A stretch of 64,000 nucleotides of DNA from Tessaracoccus coleopterorum (GTDB taxonomy: Bacteria > Actinomycetota > Actinomycetes > Propionibacteriales > Propionibacteriaceae): assembly GCF_011174705.1 (NCBI RefSeq), contig NZ_JAANIJ010000001.1:1612001-1676000 (forward strand), given 5' to 3'. The notes under the pieces were generated by a model. That model was given only the letters and a program-made list of their open reading frames with translations. It was not told the origin of the DNA and ran no database searches. Numbering within the stretch: position 1 is the first letter of the stretch; each line of letters starts with the position of its first letter. Both the position numbers and the translations under genes were made by a program. Shown in pieces: positions 53,899 to 63,323 of this stretch.

Positions 53899-55173
53899 AC
53901 GCCTCAGTACCTTCGCCTCCCTCGGGATCCGCAACTACCGCTACTTCTTCGTCGGCGCGCTCGTCAGCAACCTCGGCACCTGGATCCAGCGCATCGGCCA
54001 GGACTGGCTGGTGCTCACCGAACTGACCGACAACTCCAGCACCGCTCTGGGCATCGTGACCGCCCTGCAGTTCCTCGCGATCCCGCTGCTCGCCCCCTAT
54101 GCGGGCGCCATCATCGACCGCTACCCCAAGCGCAAGGTGCTGATCGTCACCCAGGTCGGCCTGATGCTGACGGCGCTCGGGCTCTGGGCCCTTGTCGCAA
54201 CCGGAACCGTCGCGTTGTGGCACGTCTACGTCTTCGCTCTGCTGATGGGCATCATCACGGCCTTCGACAACCCGGCGCGGCAGGCGTTCGTCACCGAGAT
54301 CGTGCCGGAGGACCACATCACCAACGCCGTCGGCCTCAACTCGACGTCGTTCAACGGCGCCCGTCTCGTGGGTCCCGGCCTCGCCGGCCTACTGGTCGCC
54401 GCGGTCGGCGTCGGCCCGACCCTGCTGATCAACGCGCTGAGCTTCCTCGGCATGATCGCCGCCGTGATCGCCATGCACGGCGACGAGCTGCGCCCCGCCC
54501 CGATCCCCAAGACGAGGGCGGCGCCCTCGACGGGCTGCGCTACCTCTGGCACCGACCCGACCTGATCGTGGTCCTCGTGATGGTGTTCGTGCTCGGCACC
54601 TTCGGCATGAACTTCCAGATCTTCAACGCCACCATGTCGACGGTCGAGTTCGGGAGGGGTGCCTCCGCCTTCGGCATGCTGGGCACCATCATGGCCGTCG
54701 GCACCCTCGCGGGCGCCCTGATGGCGGCCCGCCGCACGAAGCCGACGCTGCGCACCCTGATGCTGTCGATGGTCGGCTTCTCGATCAGCACCTTCGCGCT
54801 GGCGCTGTCCCCCAACTACTACGTCTACGCTGCGCTCCTCATCCCGACGGGCTTCTTCTCCCTCACCGCGATGACCACGGCGAACGCGTCGGTGCAGTTG
54901 GGCACCGCCCCGGAGTTCAGGGGCCGCGTGATGGCCGTCTACATGGCGATCTTCCTCGGCGGCACCCCGCTCGGGTCGCCTTTCATCGGCTGGGTGGGCC
55001 AGGTTCTCGGGCCACGCGCCTCGGTGCTGGTCGGCTCGGTGACGGTGGGACTCTGCGCCATCGGCGTGTTCGCCTACCTCGTCCTCCACAAGGGCATGCG
55101 GGTCAGGGTGGCGCGACACCCGATCCGGATAAGGGTGTGGACGCACCGCTCGGAGGCCCCGGCCGTCAGCTGA
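53891..55173 (+). CDS. MFS transporter of the marR operon
   Basis: A ~427-residue 12-helix exporter. Conserved N-terminal parts include FRNYRYFFVG-like IRNYRYFFVGALVSNLG, WIQRIGQDWLV and the loop IIDRYPKRKVLI. Later DNPARQAFVTEIVP and ELRPAP then DEGGALDGLRYLW in the central loop. Shift near 54515. Likely drug/metabolite efflux, substrate unknown. Confidence 0.88.
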
Positions 55174-55220
55174 AAACCCGCGCGCTAGTGTCGGTGCCAC
55201 AGGCAACCATCGGAGGCGGC

Positions 55221-56592
55221 ATGTCGATCAGCGCGCTCGATCTGTTCAAGATCGGCATCGGTCCTTCTTCATCGCACACGATGGGTCCGATGCGGGCCGG
55301 GGCCCTCTTCGCGGAGGCCCTGGCCGACCTGCTCGATGAGGTGGCCCGCGTCCGGATCGACCTGTACGGGTCGCTCGCCGCGACGGGCATCGGGCACGGC
55401 ACGGACAAGGCGGTCGTCGGCGGGCTGCTCGGCAACCTGCCCGAGGCGACCGACCCCGACCGCTTCGAGGCCGACGTCGCCGCGGTCGGGCGTGAGGGCC
55501 GCCTCCTGCTCGCGGGGCGCCGTCCCGTCCCGTTCGACTGGGCCACCGATCTCCGGTTCCACCGCGAGGCGCTGCCCCGACACCCGAACGCGCTCGACCT
55601 GACGGCCCTGGGCGAGGACGGCCGCGTCGTCCACACGGCCCGCTACTACTCGATCGGCGGCGGCTTCGTCGTCGATGAGGAGGAGGCCGCGCGGGGCGGC
55701 ACCGGGGTCGACGAGGTGAGCGTCCGGTACCCGTTCAACACCGCCGAGGAGCTGTTGGCGACGGCCGCACGCGAGTCGCTCAGCATCGCGCAGGTGGTCG
55801 CGGCCAACGAGGAGGCCTGGCGCCCCGCCCACGAGACGCGGGCCGCCCTGGTCAACATCTGGGGCGTGATGGAGGCCTGCGTGGAGCGTGGGATCAGGCA
55901 GGAGGGTCTCCTTCCCGGCGGGCTCCGGGTGCCGCGGCGCGCGCCCGACCTGTACCGGCGGCTCACCTGCGACCCGCGGCCGAACCTGATCACCGTGACC
56001 TTCTCGGCGATGGAGTGGGTCAACCTCTACGCGCTGGCCGTCAATGAGGAGAACGCGGGCGGCGGCCGGGTCGTCACCGCCCCACCAACGGCGCGGCCGG
56101 GATCATCCCGGCCGTGCTCCACTACTACATGGACTTCGCCGAGCACCCGGGCGACGACGACATCGTCGACTTCCTGCTGGCCGCCACCGCGGTGGGGGTG
56201 CTGTTGAAGCAGAACGCCTCCATCTCCGGTGCGGAGGTGGGTTGCCAGGGCGAGGTCGGTTCGGCGTGCGCGATGGCCGCTGCGGGCTCGCCCAGGTGCT
56301 GGGCGGCACGCCGGGGCAGGTGGAGAACGCGGCGGAGATCGGCCTCGAACACAACCTGGGGCTGACGTGCGACCCGATCGGCGGGCTCGTCCAGGTGCCG
56401 TGCATCGAGCGCAACGCGATGGCGGCCGTGAAGGCGATCAACGCGGCCCAACTGGCACTCAACGGCGACGGCACCCACCGCGTCACCCTCGATCAGGCGA
56501 TCCGCACCATGCGCGACACCGGACACGACATGTTGAGCAAGTACAAGGAGACCTCGGAGGGCGGCCTCGCGGTCGCCTTCATCGAGTGCTGA
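55221..56592 (+). CDS. sdaA: L-serine ammonia-lyase (single-chain, Fe-S)
   Basis: Deaminates L-serine to pyruvate using a [4Fe-4S] cluster. The N-terminus has [19 protein letters not shown] and [14 protein letters not shown]. The alpha part has the catalytic loop [19 protein letters not shown] and cluster cysteines in [15 protein letters not shown] and [17 protein letters not shown]. About 458 residues, beta and alpha fused. Shifts near 56080 and 56282. Confidence 0.93.
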
Positions 56593-56599
56593 CGCCCGG

Positions 56600-56778
56600 T
56601 CAGGTCGGGTCGGCGGACTCCTCGGCCGGCCCGGTCGCGACGGTGCGTTCGTTCAGTTCGATCCAGGACGAATCGCAGCCGGGGCAGCGGTAGACGGGCG
56701 CCCCTCGACCCGCTCGTCGGTCTCGACGGTGCCGCAGGCATCCTGGCACGGCCAGGTGGAGAGGAACCTGGCGCTCAC
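56600..56778 (-). CDS. Small zinc-ribbon protein
   Basis: About 58 residues, GTG start overlapping the esterase stop (GTGA at 56775-56778). It carries CQDAC near residue 11 and YRCPGCDSSWIEL near residue 30, four cysteines spaced like a zinc ribbon. One G is missing near 56700. Function unknown; the gene is too small to be sure but the cysteine layout argues for reality. Confidence 0.55.
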
Positions 56779-57618
56779 CGGGCCGCCCAGGTCGCCCGGA
56801 GCCACGAGAGGCAGAGCCCCAGCCAGGCCTGGGCGTTCTCGGGCAGGGCGCCGCGGTCGGCATTGGAGAGCGGCGTCGCCATCGACAGGCCGTGCGGGCC
56901 GCGGTCGAAGTGGTGGTACTCGAACTCGACGCCCGCCTCCGCAAGGGCCGCCGCGAAGCGCAGCGACTGGGTGGGCGGGACGGTGGTGTCCTCGTTGGTG
57001 GTCCAGAGGAACGTCGGTGGCGTCGCGGCCGAGACGCCCGCAATGCAGTCGCCAAACGTCAGGTGGGGGCGGGAGCGGCCGTCGTCCCAGTCCATGGTGA
57101 GCACCGCGTAGCAGGGGACGATGGCGTCGGGGCGGGGCTGAAGGCCATCAGACCGGCGTTGATCTCGACGCCCGCGGCAACCAGCGCGTCGTATTCGGCC
57201 CGTTCGGCGGTCTCGAGTGCGGGGTCGTCCCAGGCGGTGCCGATCATCCCCGTCACGTGGCCACCGGCCGAGAAGCCGAGGACCGCAACCCGGGTCGGGT
57301 CGTTCCCCAGCTCTTCGGCGTGTGCCCGGACCCACCGGACGGCGCGGGCGGCGTCGACGGCGGGGTTGGGCCCGGTGGCGTGCTCGTTGATGGAGTAGCG
57401 CAGCACGAACGTGTTGAAGCCGCCCGCGAGGAAGGACGCGACCACCGGGTCGACCTCGCGCTGGGAGAGGAACTCGTAGCCGCCCCGGGGCAGATGACGA
57501 TGGCCGGCCGCGGGTGCTCCAACGGCGTGGGTCGCTCCGAGTGCAGCGGCAGGTCGAAGACCGTCGCCTCAAGGGAGACGCTCCGTTGTGGGTTCAACTC
57601 GACGGTGAAGGTGCGCAC
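56775..57618 (-). CDS. Alpha/beta hydrolase (esterase/BD-FAE-like)
   Basis: About 281 residues. Oxyanion region GGGYEFLSQRE, nucleophile elbow LGFSAGGHVTGM (G-x-S-x-G-G), and the C-terminal catalytic His in HHFDRGPHGLSMA with Asp before it in TTNEDTTVP. The pattern resembles acetyl-xylan/carbohydrate esterases. No signal peptide, so cytoplasmic. Shifts near 57487 and 57140. Confidence 0.85.
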
Positions 57619-57670
57619 CGATCAAGCCTATCCCGATCGGGCAGGGGCACCGGGATGTGAGGATGGGGTG

Positions 57671-58071
57671 ATGGCAGCGCACCCACCGCAGTTCGACCCG
57701 GCCGATCCGTACCTGGCCCGCCTCCGCACGGTGGCGCTGGCGCTGCCCGGCGCCGGGGAGAAGCTCGTGGTCGGGCACCCCGCGTTCTACACCCGCAAGG
57801 TGTTCGGCTACTTCGGGATGAGCTACAAGGTGGGGGTGAGTGGGCGCACTCGCCGCGGTCGGCAGCCTTCCTGCTGCCGGAGGACGAGCGACTCGCGCTG
57901 CTCGACGACCCGCGCGTGCACATCCCCGGCTACATCGGGCCGTTCGGCTGGATCGGGGTCACGCTGGACGACTCGACCGACTGGGACGAGATCGCCGAGC
58001 TGATGGAGCTGTCCTACCGGGAGACTGCGGGCTCCCGGCTCCTACGGGAGCTGGACGCCCGGCGCCCCTGA
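57671..58071 (+). CDS. MmcQ/YjbR family protein
   Basis: About 133 residues. PYLARLRTVALALPGAGEKLVVGHPAFYTRKVFGYFGM (quoted as LRTVALALPGAGEK and PAFYTRKVFGYF) and the C-terminal DWDEIAELMELSYRETAG match the CyaY-like fold of MmcQ/YjbR proteins. One shift near 57835. Function unknown. Confidence 0.82.
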
Positions 58072-58074
58072 GCT

Positions 58075-59078
58075 TCAGAGCCCGCGGACCTTTCCGGAGA
58101 CCCACTTCCCGAGGTCGGTCACGCCCTCCCCAGGTCGCGGGCCAGCTTGGCCAACGCGTCCTCGCTCTGCCTGAAATCTGCGGCGTAGGCGTCGGCGGCG
58201 GCGCTCGCCTCCGACGAGATCTTCGCATCGGCGTCCTCGTCGCGGCGCGGGTACCCACCGCGAGGATCGCGGCATAGGCTCCCGACTCGACCCACCGTCG
58301 GATCTCGCTCGCCCGCACAACGTTCATCGGGTGGGTGGAGCCGTCGACGAGCATCAGCTTCGCGATCGAGTCGCGCAGGTCGTCGCTCTCCTGGTACTCC
58401 CGCGCCTGGGCAAGGAACTCCGTCTGGTCGAGGTCCTCCAGGTGCCCACCGGAGGCGAGCTTCATGTTGACCCGCACGGCCGCAGGCACATCCTGGGTGG
58501 CGAGCAGCCCGGCCCGGTCGGCGGACAGCTCCGACTTGCGAGACCACTCCGTGAGGGCCGAGCGGAGCGCGATCAGCCCGATGCCACCGAATGGGACGCT
58601 CGTCAGGGTGAACCCGAAGGTGAGGATGTACTGCAGCAGGGTGCGGTAGAGGGCGTGCCCGCTCAACGCGTGGCCGAGCTCGTGGCCGAGCACGAACCGC
58701 AACTCCTGGTCGTCGAGGAGGTCTACCAGCGCGGAGTTGACCACGATCTTGGGCTTGTCGATCCCGATCGTCATGGCGTTGAGCACCGGGGAGGCCATGA
58801 CATACAGCTCGGGCAGTTCGGGGCGTCCAACGCGGTGGCCGCGTCGGCGTGCAGCCGATGGACCCGCGGGAACTGGCGCTCGCTGACGCGGACGGCGGAA
58901 CCGAGCAGCTGCATCCGGATGGAGCGCTCGTTCATGAACGCGGAGAACTTCCGCAGGATGGTGTCGAAGCCCTGGAGCTTGCGCAGCGCGACGAGCGCCC
59001 CCTGTCCGCCGGATGCTCCCAGGCCCGGCTGGAAATGCCCTTGAGGGGTATGCGGTGTCGGGTGGTGTCGGAGGTCAT
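58075..59078 (-). CDS. M48 family metallopeptidase
   Basis: About 334 residues. The zinc motif HELGH is in VLGHELGHALSGH, with the third ligand Glu in SELSADRAGLL. A hydrophobic segment (YILTFGFTLTSVPFGGIGLIAL) follows the active site. The upstream part starts TSDTTRHRIPLKGISSRAWEHPADR. Shifts near 58820, 58255 and 58125. HtpX-like proteases handle membrane proteins; substrate unknown. Confidence 0.87.
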
Positions 59079-59147
59079 GGGTCCAGTGTGCCCGCTCCCC
59101 CGTCCAGCCCGCCTGCGACCCAGGTCCCTGTCACGACCCTTTCGGCC

Positions 59148-59321
59148 GGGACGGTGGCCCATTCTTCCGGGCAGACCGACCGGAATCGGCCACTGGCCGA
59201 TTTCTCCGGCAGGCCCCGAGGGATGCAGCCGACCGGGACGCTGGCCCATTCTTCCGGGCAGACCGACCGGAATCGGCCACTGGCCGATTTCTCCGGCAGG
59301 GCCCCGGGGGATGCAGTTGGC
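59148..59321. repeat. Two tandem 87-bp palindromic repeats
   Basis: Copies at 59148-59234 and 59235-59321 differ at few positions. Each contains GTGGCC-type and TTCCGG arms facing CCGGAA and GGCCAC, giving a hairpin around GCAGACCGA. The core GACCGACCGGAATCGGCCAC followed by TGGCC is the same family as the array at 28863-32335. The surrounding gap (59079-59390) holds no gene. Confidence 0.85.
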
Positions 59322-59335
59322 AGGGCCGAGGATGC

Positions 59336-59368
59336 AGAGAGGGCCCGGCCGAAGCCGGGGCCCTCTCC
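59336..59368 (-). terminator. Terminator of the rpsF-ssb-rpsR-rplI operon
   Basis: GAGGGCCCGGC and GCCGGGGCCCTC form a stem with loop CGAA and one bulged G, 23 bases downstream of the rplI stop. Confidence 0.75.
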
Positions 59369-59390
59369 TAAAGGACTTCGTCCTGTGGGA

Positions 59391-59837
59391 TCACTCAGCG
59401 GTGACCTCGAACGGCACGTGCGCGGTGACCGCGCCGTGCAGCTTGACGTTGGCGGCGTGGCCACCAACGGACTTCACGGGCTTCGCGAACGAGACCGAGC
59501 GCTTGTCGATCGTCGGGCCGCCGGCCTTCTTCACGGCAACCGCGAAGTCGTTGGCGGTCACGGCGCCGAACAGGTGACCCTGCTCGGAGGCGCGCGAGGT
59601 GACCTTGATGGTCAGGCCCTCGAGCTGCGAGCGGATCTCCTGCGCGTGCTCGACACCGCGAACCTCGCGGGCGTCGCGGGCACGCTTGATGCCATCGATC
59701 TGCTTCTCGTTGCCACGGGTCCAGCGGATCGCCTTGCCCTGCGGCAGCAGGTAGTTGCGGCCGTAGCCGTCCTTCACCTCGACGATGTCGCCGGCGATGC
59801 CGAGCTTGTCAACGGTGCCAGTCAGGATGAGCTTCAT
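59391..59837 (-). CDS. rplI: 50S ribosomal protein bL9
   Basis: Intact, 148 residues. The L9 N-terminal domain reads MKLILTGTVDKLGIAGDIV then VKDGYGRNYLLPQGKA. The long connecting helix and the C-terminal domain (HLFGAVTANDF) follow. The fourth gene of the conserved operon. Confidence 0.96.
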   Translation of the reverse strand: MKLILTGTVDKLGIAGDIVEVKDGYGRNYLLPQGKAIRWTRGNEKQIDGIKRARDAREVRGVEHAQEIRSQLEGLTIKVTSRASEQGHLFGAVTANDFAVAVKKAGGPTIDKRSVSFAKPVKSVGGHAANVKLHGAVTAHVPFEVTAE

Positions 59838-59859
59838 AGTGAACCTTTCCCTTCCGTGA

Positions 59860-60099
59860 TCAGCGAGCGGTCGACGCGTAGGGCAGCAGGGCAACCTCAC
59901 GCGCGTTCTTGACGGCGATGGCGACCTTGCGCTGGTCCTGGACCGAGAGGCCAGTGACGCGGCGGGCGCGAATCTTGCCACGCTCGGAGATGAACTTCTT
60001 GAGCGTGTTGGTGTCCTTGTAGTCGATGTTGGCGACGCGGGTCGTCTTCACCGGCATGATCTTCTTCTTGTTCACAGGCTTGCGCTGTGGACCGGCCAT
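59860..60099 (-). CDS. rpsR: 30S ribosomal protein bS18
   Basis: Intact, 79 residues, with [20 protein letters not shown] and [21 protein letters not shown]. There is no cysteine anywhere, so this is the zinc-independent type of S18. Some actinobacteria carry both zinc-binding and zinc-free versions controlled by zinc. Confidence 0.96.
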   Translation of the reverse strand: MAGPQRKPVNKKKIMPVKTTRVANIDYKDTNTLKKFISERGKIRARRVTGLSVQDQRKVAIAVKNAREVALLPYASTAR

Positions 60100-60180
60100 T
60101 GTGGTGCTCTCCTTTGTTGGTGGGCGGGATGCCCTGAAAGCCCGTCTCGCGACGGAATGTGCCAGCTAGCCCGCGGAGGG

Positions 60181-60728
60181 CTAGATAAGCGGTGGATCAG
60201 AACGGGGCTCTTCAGGCTGCGACTGGGCCCACGGATCGTTTCCGCCGCGGTTGCCACCGGCATTGCCGGAGCTTGCCCAGGGATCAGCCTGCTGCTGCGG
60301 CTGGTTGCCGCCGCCGCCGTTGCCGCCCTGACTGCCCTGCCACGAGCCGCCACCGCCGCCGCCACCCTGGGTGCGGGTGACCTTCGCGGTTGCGTAGCGC
60401 AGAGCGGGACCGACCTCGTCGACATCAACCTCGAACACGGTTCGCTTCTCACCCTCGCGGGTTTCGTAGCTGCGGGCCTTCAGTCGACCGGAAACGACGA
60501 CGCGCATCCCCTTGGTGAGGGATTCGGCCACGTTCTCGGCGTACTGACGCCAAACCGAGCAGTTGAGGAACATGGCGTCGCCGTCCTTCCACTCGTTCGT
60601 CTGACGATCGAACGTGCGGGGGTGGACGCGACCGTGAAGTTCGCGACAGCGGCCCCATTGGGCGTGAAGCGAAGCTCCGGATCGGCGGTGAGGTTGCCGA
60701 TGAGCGTGATGGGTGTCTCGCCTGCCAT
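60181..60728 (-). CDS. ssb: Single-stranded DNA-binding protein
   Basis: OB-fold SSB, ~182 residues. It starts [21 protein letters not shown], then [18 protein letters not shown] and [20 protein letters not shown]. The tail is Gly/Gln-rich and ends RSDPPLI, an unusual version of the acidic tip. One base is missing in GGGGG at 60618-60622 (minus-strand CCCCC): adding it restores [15 protein letters not shown] exactly. This is the clearest single proof of a homopolymer error in the window. Confidence 0.94.
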
Positions 60729-60878
60729 GTTTTTCAGTGCCTTCCGATGGATCGGACTTCGATGGGCCGAGCGGCCCACCTCGTGTTACCTCCAGATTCT
60801 CGGGCCAGGGCCCGACAATTTTGCAGGTAACTGTGAAGTTGTGGAAAAGAACCCGGTCCCCGCGAGGGGAAACCGAAC

Positions 60879-61166
60879 TCAGTCCTCGAGACGGAGAACC
60901 TTGGTGCGCACGATCTTCTCGTCGATGGACATCAGACGGTCCATCTCGGATACGGTCGCGGGCTCCGCGGTCAGCTGGAGGACGGCGTAGATCGCCTCCG
61001 ACTTCTTGTTGATGTCGTACGCAAGGCGACGACGTCCCCAGATGTCGATGTTGTCGATCGTGCCGCCATCCTTGGTGATGACTTCGAGGTGCTTGTCAAC
61101 GAGTGCGGGTGCCTGACGCTCATCAACGTCGGAATCGATGAGAACCATGACTTCGTACTTACGCAT
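60879..61166 (-). CDS. rpsF: 30S ribosomal protein bS6
   Basis: Intact, 95 residues: [18 protein letters not shown], then [20 protein letters not shown]. First gene of the rpsF-ssb-rpsR-rplI operon. S6 binds S18 in the ribosome. Confidence 0.96.
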   Translation of the reverse strand: MRKYEVMVLIDSDVDERQAPALVDKHLEVITKDGGTIDNIDIWGRRRLAYDINKKSEAIYAVLQLTAEPATVSEMDRLMSIDEKIVRTKVLRLED

Positions 61167-61195
61167 AGTTCAGCCCCACCTCCTTCGGACTAACG

Positions 61196-61216
61196 GCCAC
61201 GGGTCGTTCCCGTGGC
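61196..61216 (-). promoter_or_regulatory. Leader hairpin upstream of rpsF
   Basis: GCCACGGG (minus strand from 61216) pairs with CCCGTGGC with a 5-base loop, 30 bases upstream of the rpsF start. It sits where S6:S18 autoregulatory leader hairpins occur in many bacteria; whether this is one is an inference. Confidence 0.45.
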
Positions 61217-61240
61217 AGGAGGGCGTGACCGACCAGGTGG

Positions 61241-61882
61241 TCAGTCGATCCACCACCCTACCGTGGGGCGGACGGCTGGCGGAAATCCTTCAGGCCTCCC
61301 GGAGCCCTCGATGACGCCCGAGGAGACGATGGAGTCCCAGTACAGGTCGGCGAACGCCAGGTAGCCCTTGTCGTTGGGGTGGAACCAGTCGGCCGCCGTC
61401 TTTGTGTAGAACCGCAGATACCCGTTGTCCCGCATCGACCGGTAGATGGGCACGAGGTGGTGCCCGTAGCTTTCGATCAGCCCGGTGGCGCGCCGCGTCA
61501 TGGCCAGCGACCGCTGGGAGAGGCCGGGGATCAGGAACCAGGGCACGTCGCCGACGAAGCTGCCCGGCGGCAGCGCCGCCAGGATGGCCTCGAGGCTCGC
61601 GGCGAACGACTCGACGCTGTTGTCCGCCGCGAAGATCACGTCGTTGCCGCCGATGTCGAGCGTGACGATGTCGGGGGTGAAGCCGAGTTCGGCGAGGTGC
61701 GGGAGCTGGCGCGCCACGACGTCACCGGAGACCGCACCCGAGACCGAGAGATTGGTGATCGCAACATCACGCCCCGTCGCCTGCGCCAGCCGGTCACCGA
61801 CGATGGCGACATAGCTCGCGCCGACGTGGCTCGCTCCGACGCCCTGCGCCGCCGAGTCGCCCAGCGCCACGTAGTGGAGCAC
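61241..61882 (-). CDS. SGNH/GDSL hydrolase domain
   Basis: Intact frame of 213 residues. Block I has the nucleophile in YVALGDSAAQGVGA, block III is DIGGNDVIF, and block V is DWFHPNDKGYLAF with catalytic Asp and His. The GTG at 61882 is the only nearby start, and the upstream rhodanese frame joins it after one base change, so it may be the C-terminal half of a larger protein. Substrate probably an ester or acyl group. Confidence 0.85.
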   Translation of the reverse strand: MLHYVALGDSAAQGVGASHVGASYVAIVGDRLAQATGRDVAITNLSVSGAVSGDVVARQLPHLAELGFTPDIVTLDIGGNDVIFAADNSVESFAASLEAILAALPPGSFVGDVPWFLIPGLSQRSLAMTRRATGLIESYGHHLVPIYRSMRDNGYLRFYTKTAADWFHPNDKGYLAFADLYWDSIVSSGVIEGSGRPEGFPPAVRPTVGWWID

Positions 61883-62411
61883 ACCCTCGGCGTGCCCCCA
61901 CGCCGCGACTCCCAGTGCGCCCGGTAGTCGTCGACGTGCCGGTTGATGAGGCGGTGCCCCTTCAGGTAGTTGTAGCCGACGGCGGCCAGGCCGGCGGCCG
62001 CGGCGCCTACGGCGAGGCCGGCCCGAAGCGGTTCATCTCCGCCTCCGGTAGGGGCCGGGATCACCGGGTTGCCGTCCTTGGCCCAGGCTCGCAGCCCACC
62101 CGCCACCGACTCGGCGAGAAGGCCCCTCTCGCGCAACTGGGCAGCGACCAGCGATGAGCGCAGCCCGTTGTCACAGATCACGACGATCGCGGCCTCGCGG
62201 TCCGCCAGCGGGTCGTCGCCGTGGATCGCCAGGAGCGGGTCATCCCCGAAGTCCTTGGGCTCCACCGGCCGCGCCCGGGGGCGTGGCCGGACTCGTACTC
62301 GATCGGCGTGCGGACGTCGATCAGCACGGCCCCTTTGCTGAGCGCCATCAGCGTCTCTTCGATGCTGAGGCCGCCCGCGGAGCGCTTTCCGAGGAAATCC
62401 ATGAAACCCAT
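61880..62411 (-). CDS. Rhodanese-like protein with membrane segment
   Basis: The N-terminus GLSIEETLMALSKGAVLIDVRTPIEYESGHAPG is a rhodanese domain (seen as VLIDVRTPIEYESGH), with the active-site Cys in VVICDNGLRSSLVA. A hydrophobic helix, LRAGLAVGAAAAGLAAVGY, follows. A shift near 62280 interrupts it. No stop codon is found before the SGNH start; adding one base near 61900 gives RRGGHAEGVLHYVALGDS, fusing both domains. Confidence 0.75.
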
Positions 62412-62490
62412 GCGCCCATCGTGGCTTGCGGCAGGGCCGCAGCCAAGTCGGTTCGGCGAATGGACTGCGATTTCGTGGCAGGCTGGCCGG

Positions 62491-63004
62491 ATGGGCATGG
62501 CGGTCGGGATCAGGGACTACGGGCCGGGCGATGCCGCGGCGACGCTTGAGGTGTTCATCGACGCGGTGACGGTGACCGGCGCCGCCTTCTACAGCGCGGC
62601 CCAGCTCGAGGCCTGGGCCGATCCCGGCAACCGGAACTGGAGGCCTGGCACCGGGCCAGGAGCGCGCGGGGACCTTCGTCGCGACCATCGACGGCGAGGT
62701 GGTCGCCTTCTCCGACGTCGATCCCGCCGGCCACATCGACATGCTGTTCGTGTCCCCGCGTTCGGGTCGGCAGGGCATCGCGACGCGCCTGCTGAAGGAG
62801 GTCGAACGGCGGGCGCGCGCCTCCGGCGTGACCACGTTGACCACGGACGCCAGCCTGGCGCTGCGGCCGCTGCTGGAGCGCCTCGGCTTCACGGTGACGG
62901 CGGAGCAGCACCCCGTGACGAGGGGCGTCGAGTTGACCAACTTCGCGATGGAGAAGGCGCTGGCGTCAGAGGATGCCGAGCTGGGTCAGCCCGACGACGC
63001 CTGA
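62491..63004 (+). CDS. GNAT family N-acetyltransferase
   Basis: About 170 residues. Acetyl-CoA binding follows HIDMLFVSPRSGRQGIATRLL (Q/R-x-x-G-x-G/A), with an N-terminal helix region GPGDAAATLEVFIDAV. The C-terminal RLGFTVTAEQHPVTRGVEL resembles YafP-like acetyltransferases. One shift near 62650. Start could also be 62497. Confidence 0.87.
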
Positions 63005-63292
63005 CACGGCGGCGAGGCCGAGCCCGAGGAGCACGTACCCCGCCCACCGCCTGCGCGCCCAGAACACCGTCAGGACGGGCAGCACCAGCCCCGCCAGCGC
63101 CTGCACCCCGAACCCGATCGACTTCCACAGCGGAGGCGCGGCGATCTCGAAGTCGATGCCCGCGCTGTCGACGGGCGGGATCACGACGTAGGCGAGCCCG
63201 GTCAGGGTCCCGGCCGAGCCGAGCAGCAGCGCGGCGGCTCCGAGCGTGAGCGCACCGGGCCAGGTGGTCCACCACCTGCGACGTTCAGCCAT
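62966..63292 (-). CDS. Small membrane protein, three helices
   Basis: Intact, 108 residues, with helices near LTLGAAALLLGSAGTLTGLAY, IGFGVQALAGLVLPVLTVFW and GYVLLGLGLAAVSGVVGLT. Its 3' end overlaps the GNAT gene by 39 bases on the opposite strand. I do not recognise a family; the regular hydrophobic pattern supports a real gene. Confidence 0.6.
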   Translation of the reverse strand: MAERRRWWTTWPGALTLGAAALLLGSAGTLTGLAYVVIPPVDSAGIDFEIAAPPLWKSIGFGVQALAGLVLPVLTVFWARRRWAGYVLLGLGLAAVSGVVGLTQLGIL

Positions 63293-63323
63293 GCCCCGAC
63301 CCTAGGGCTGTGACGCAAGAACG

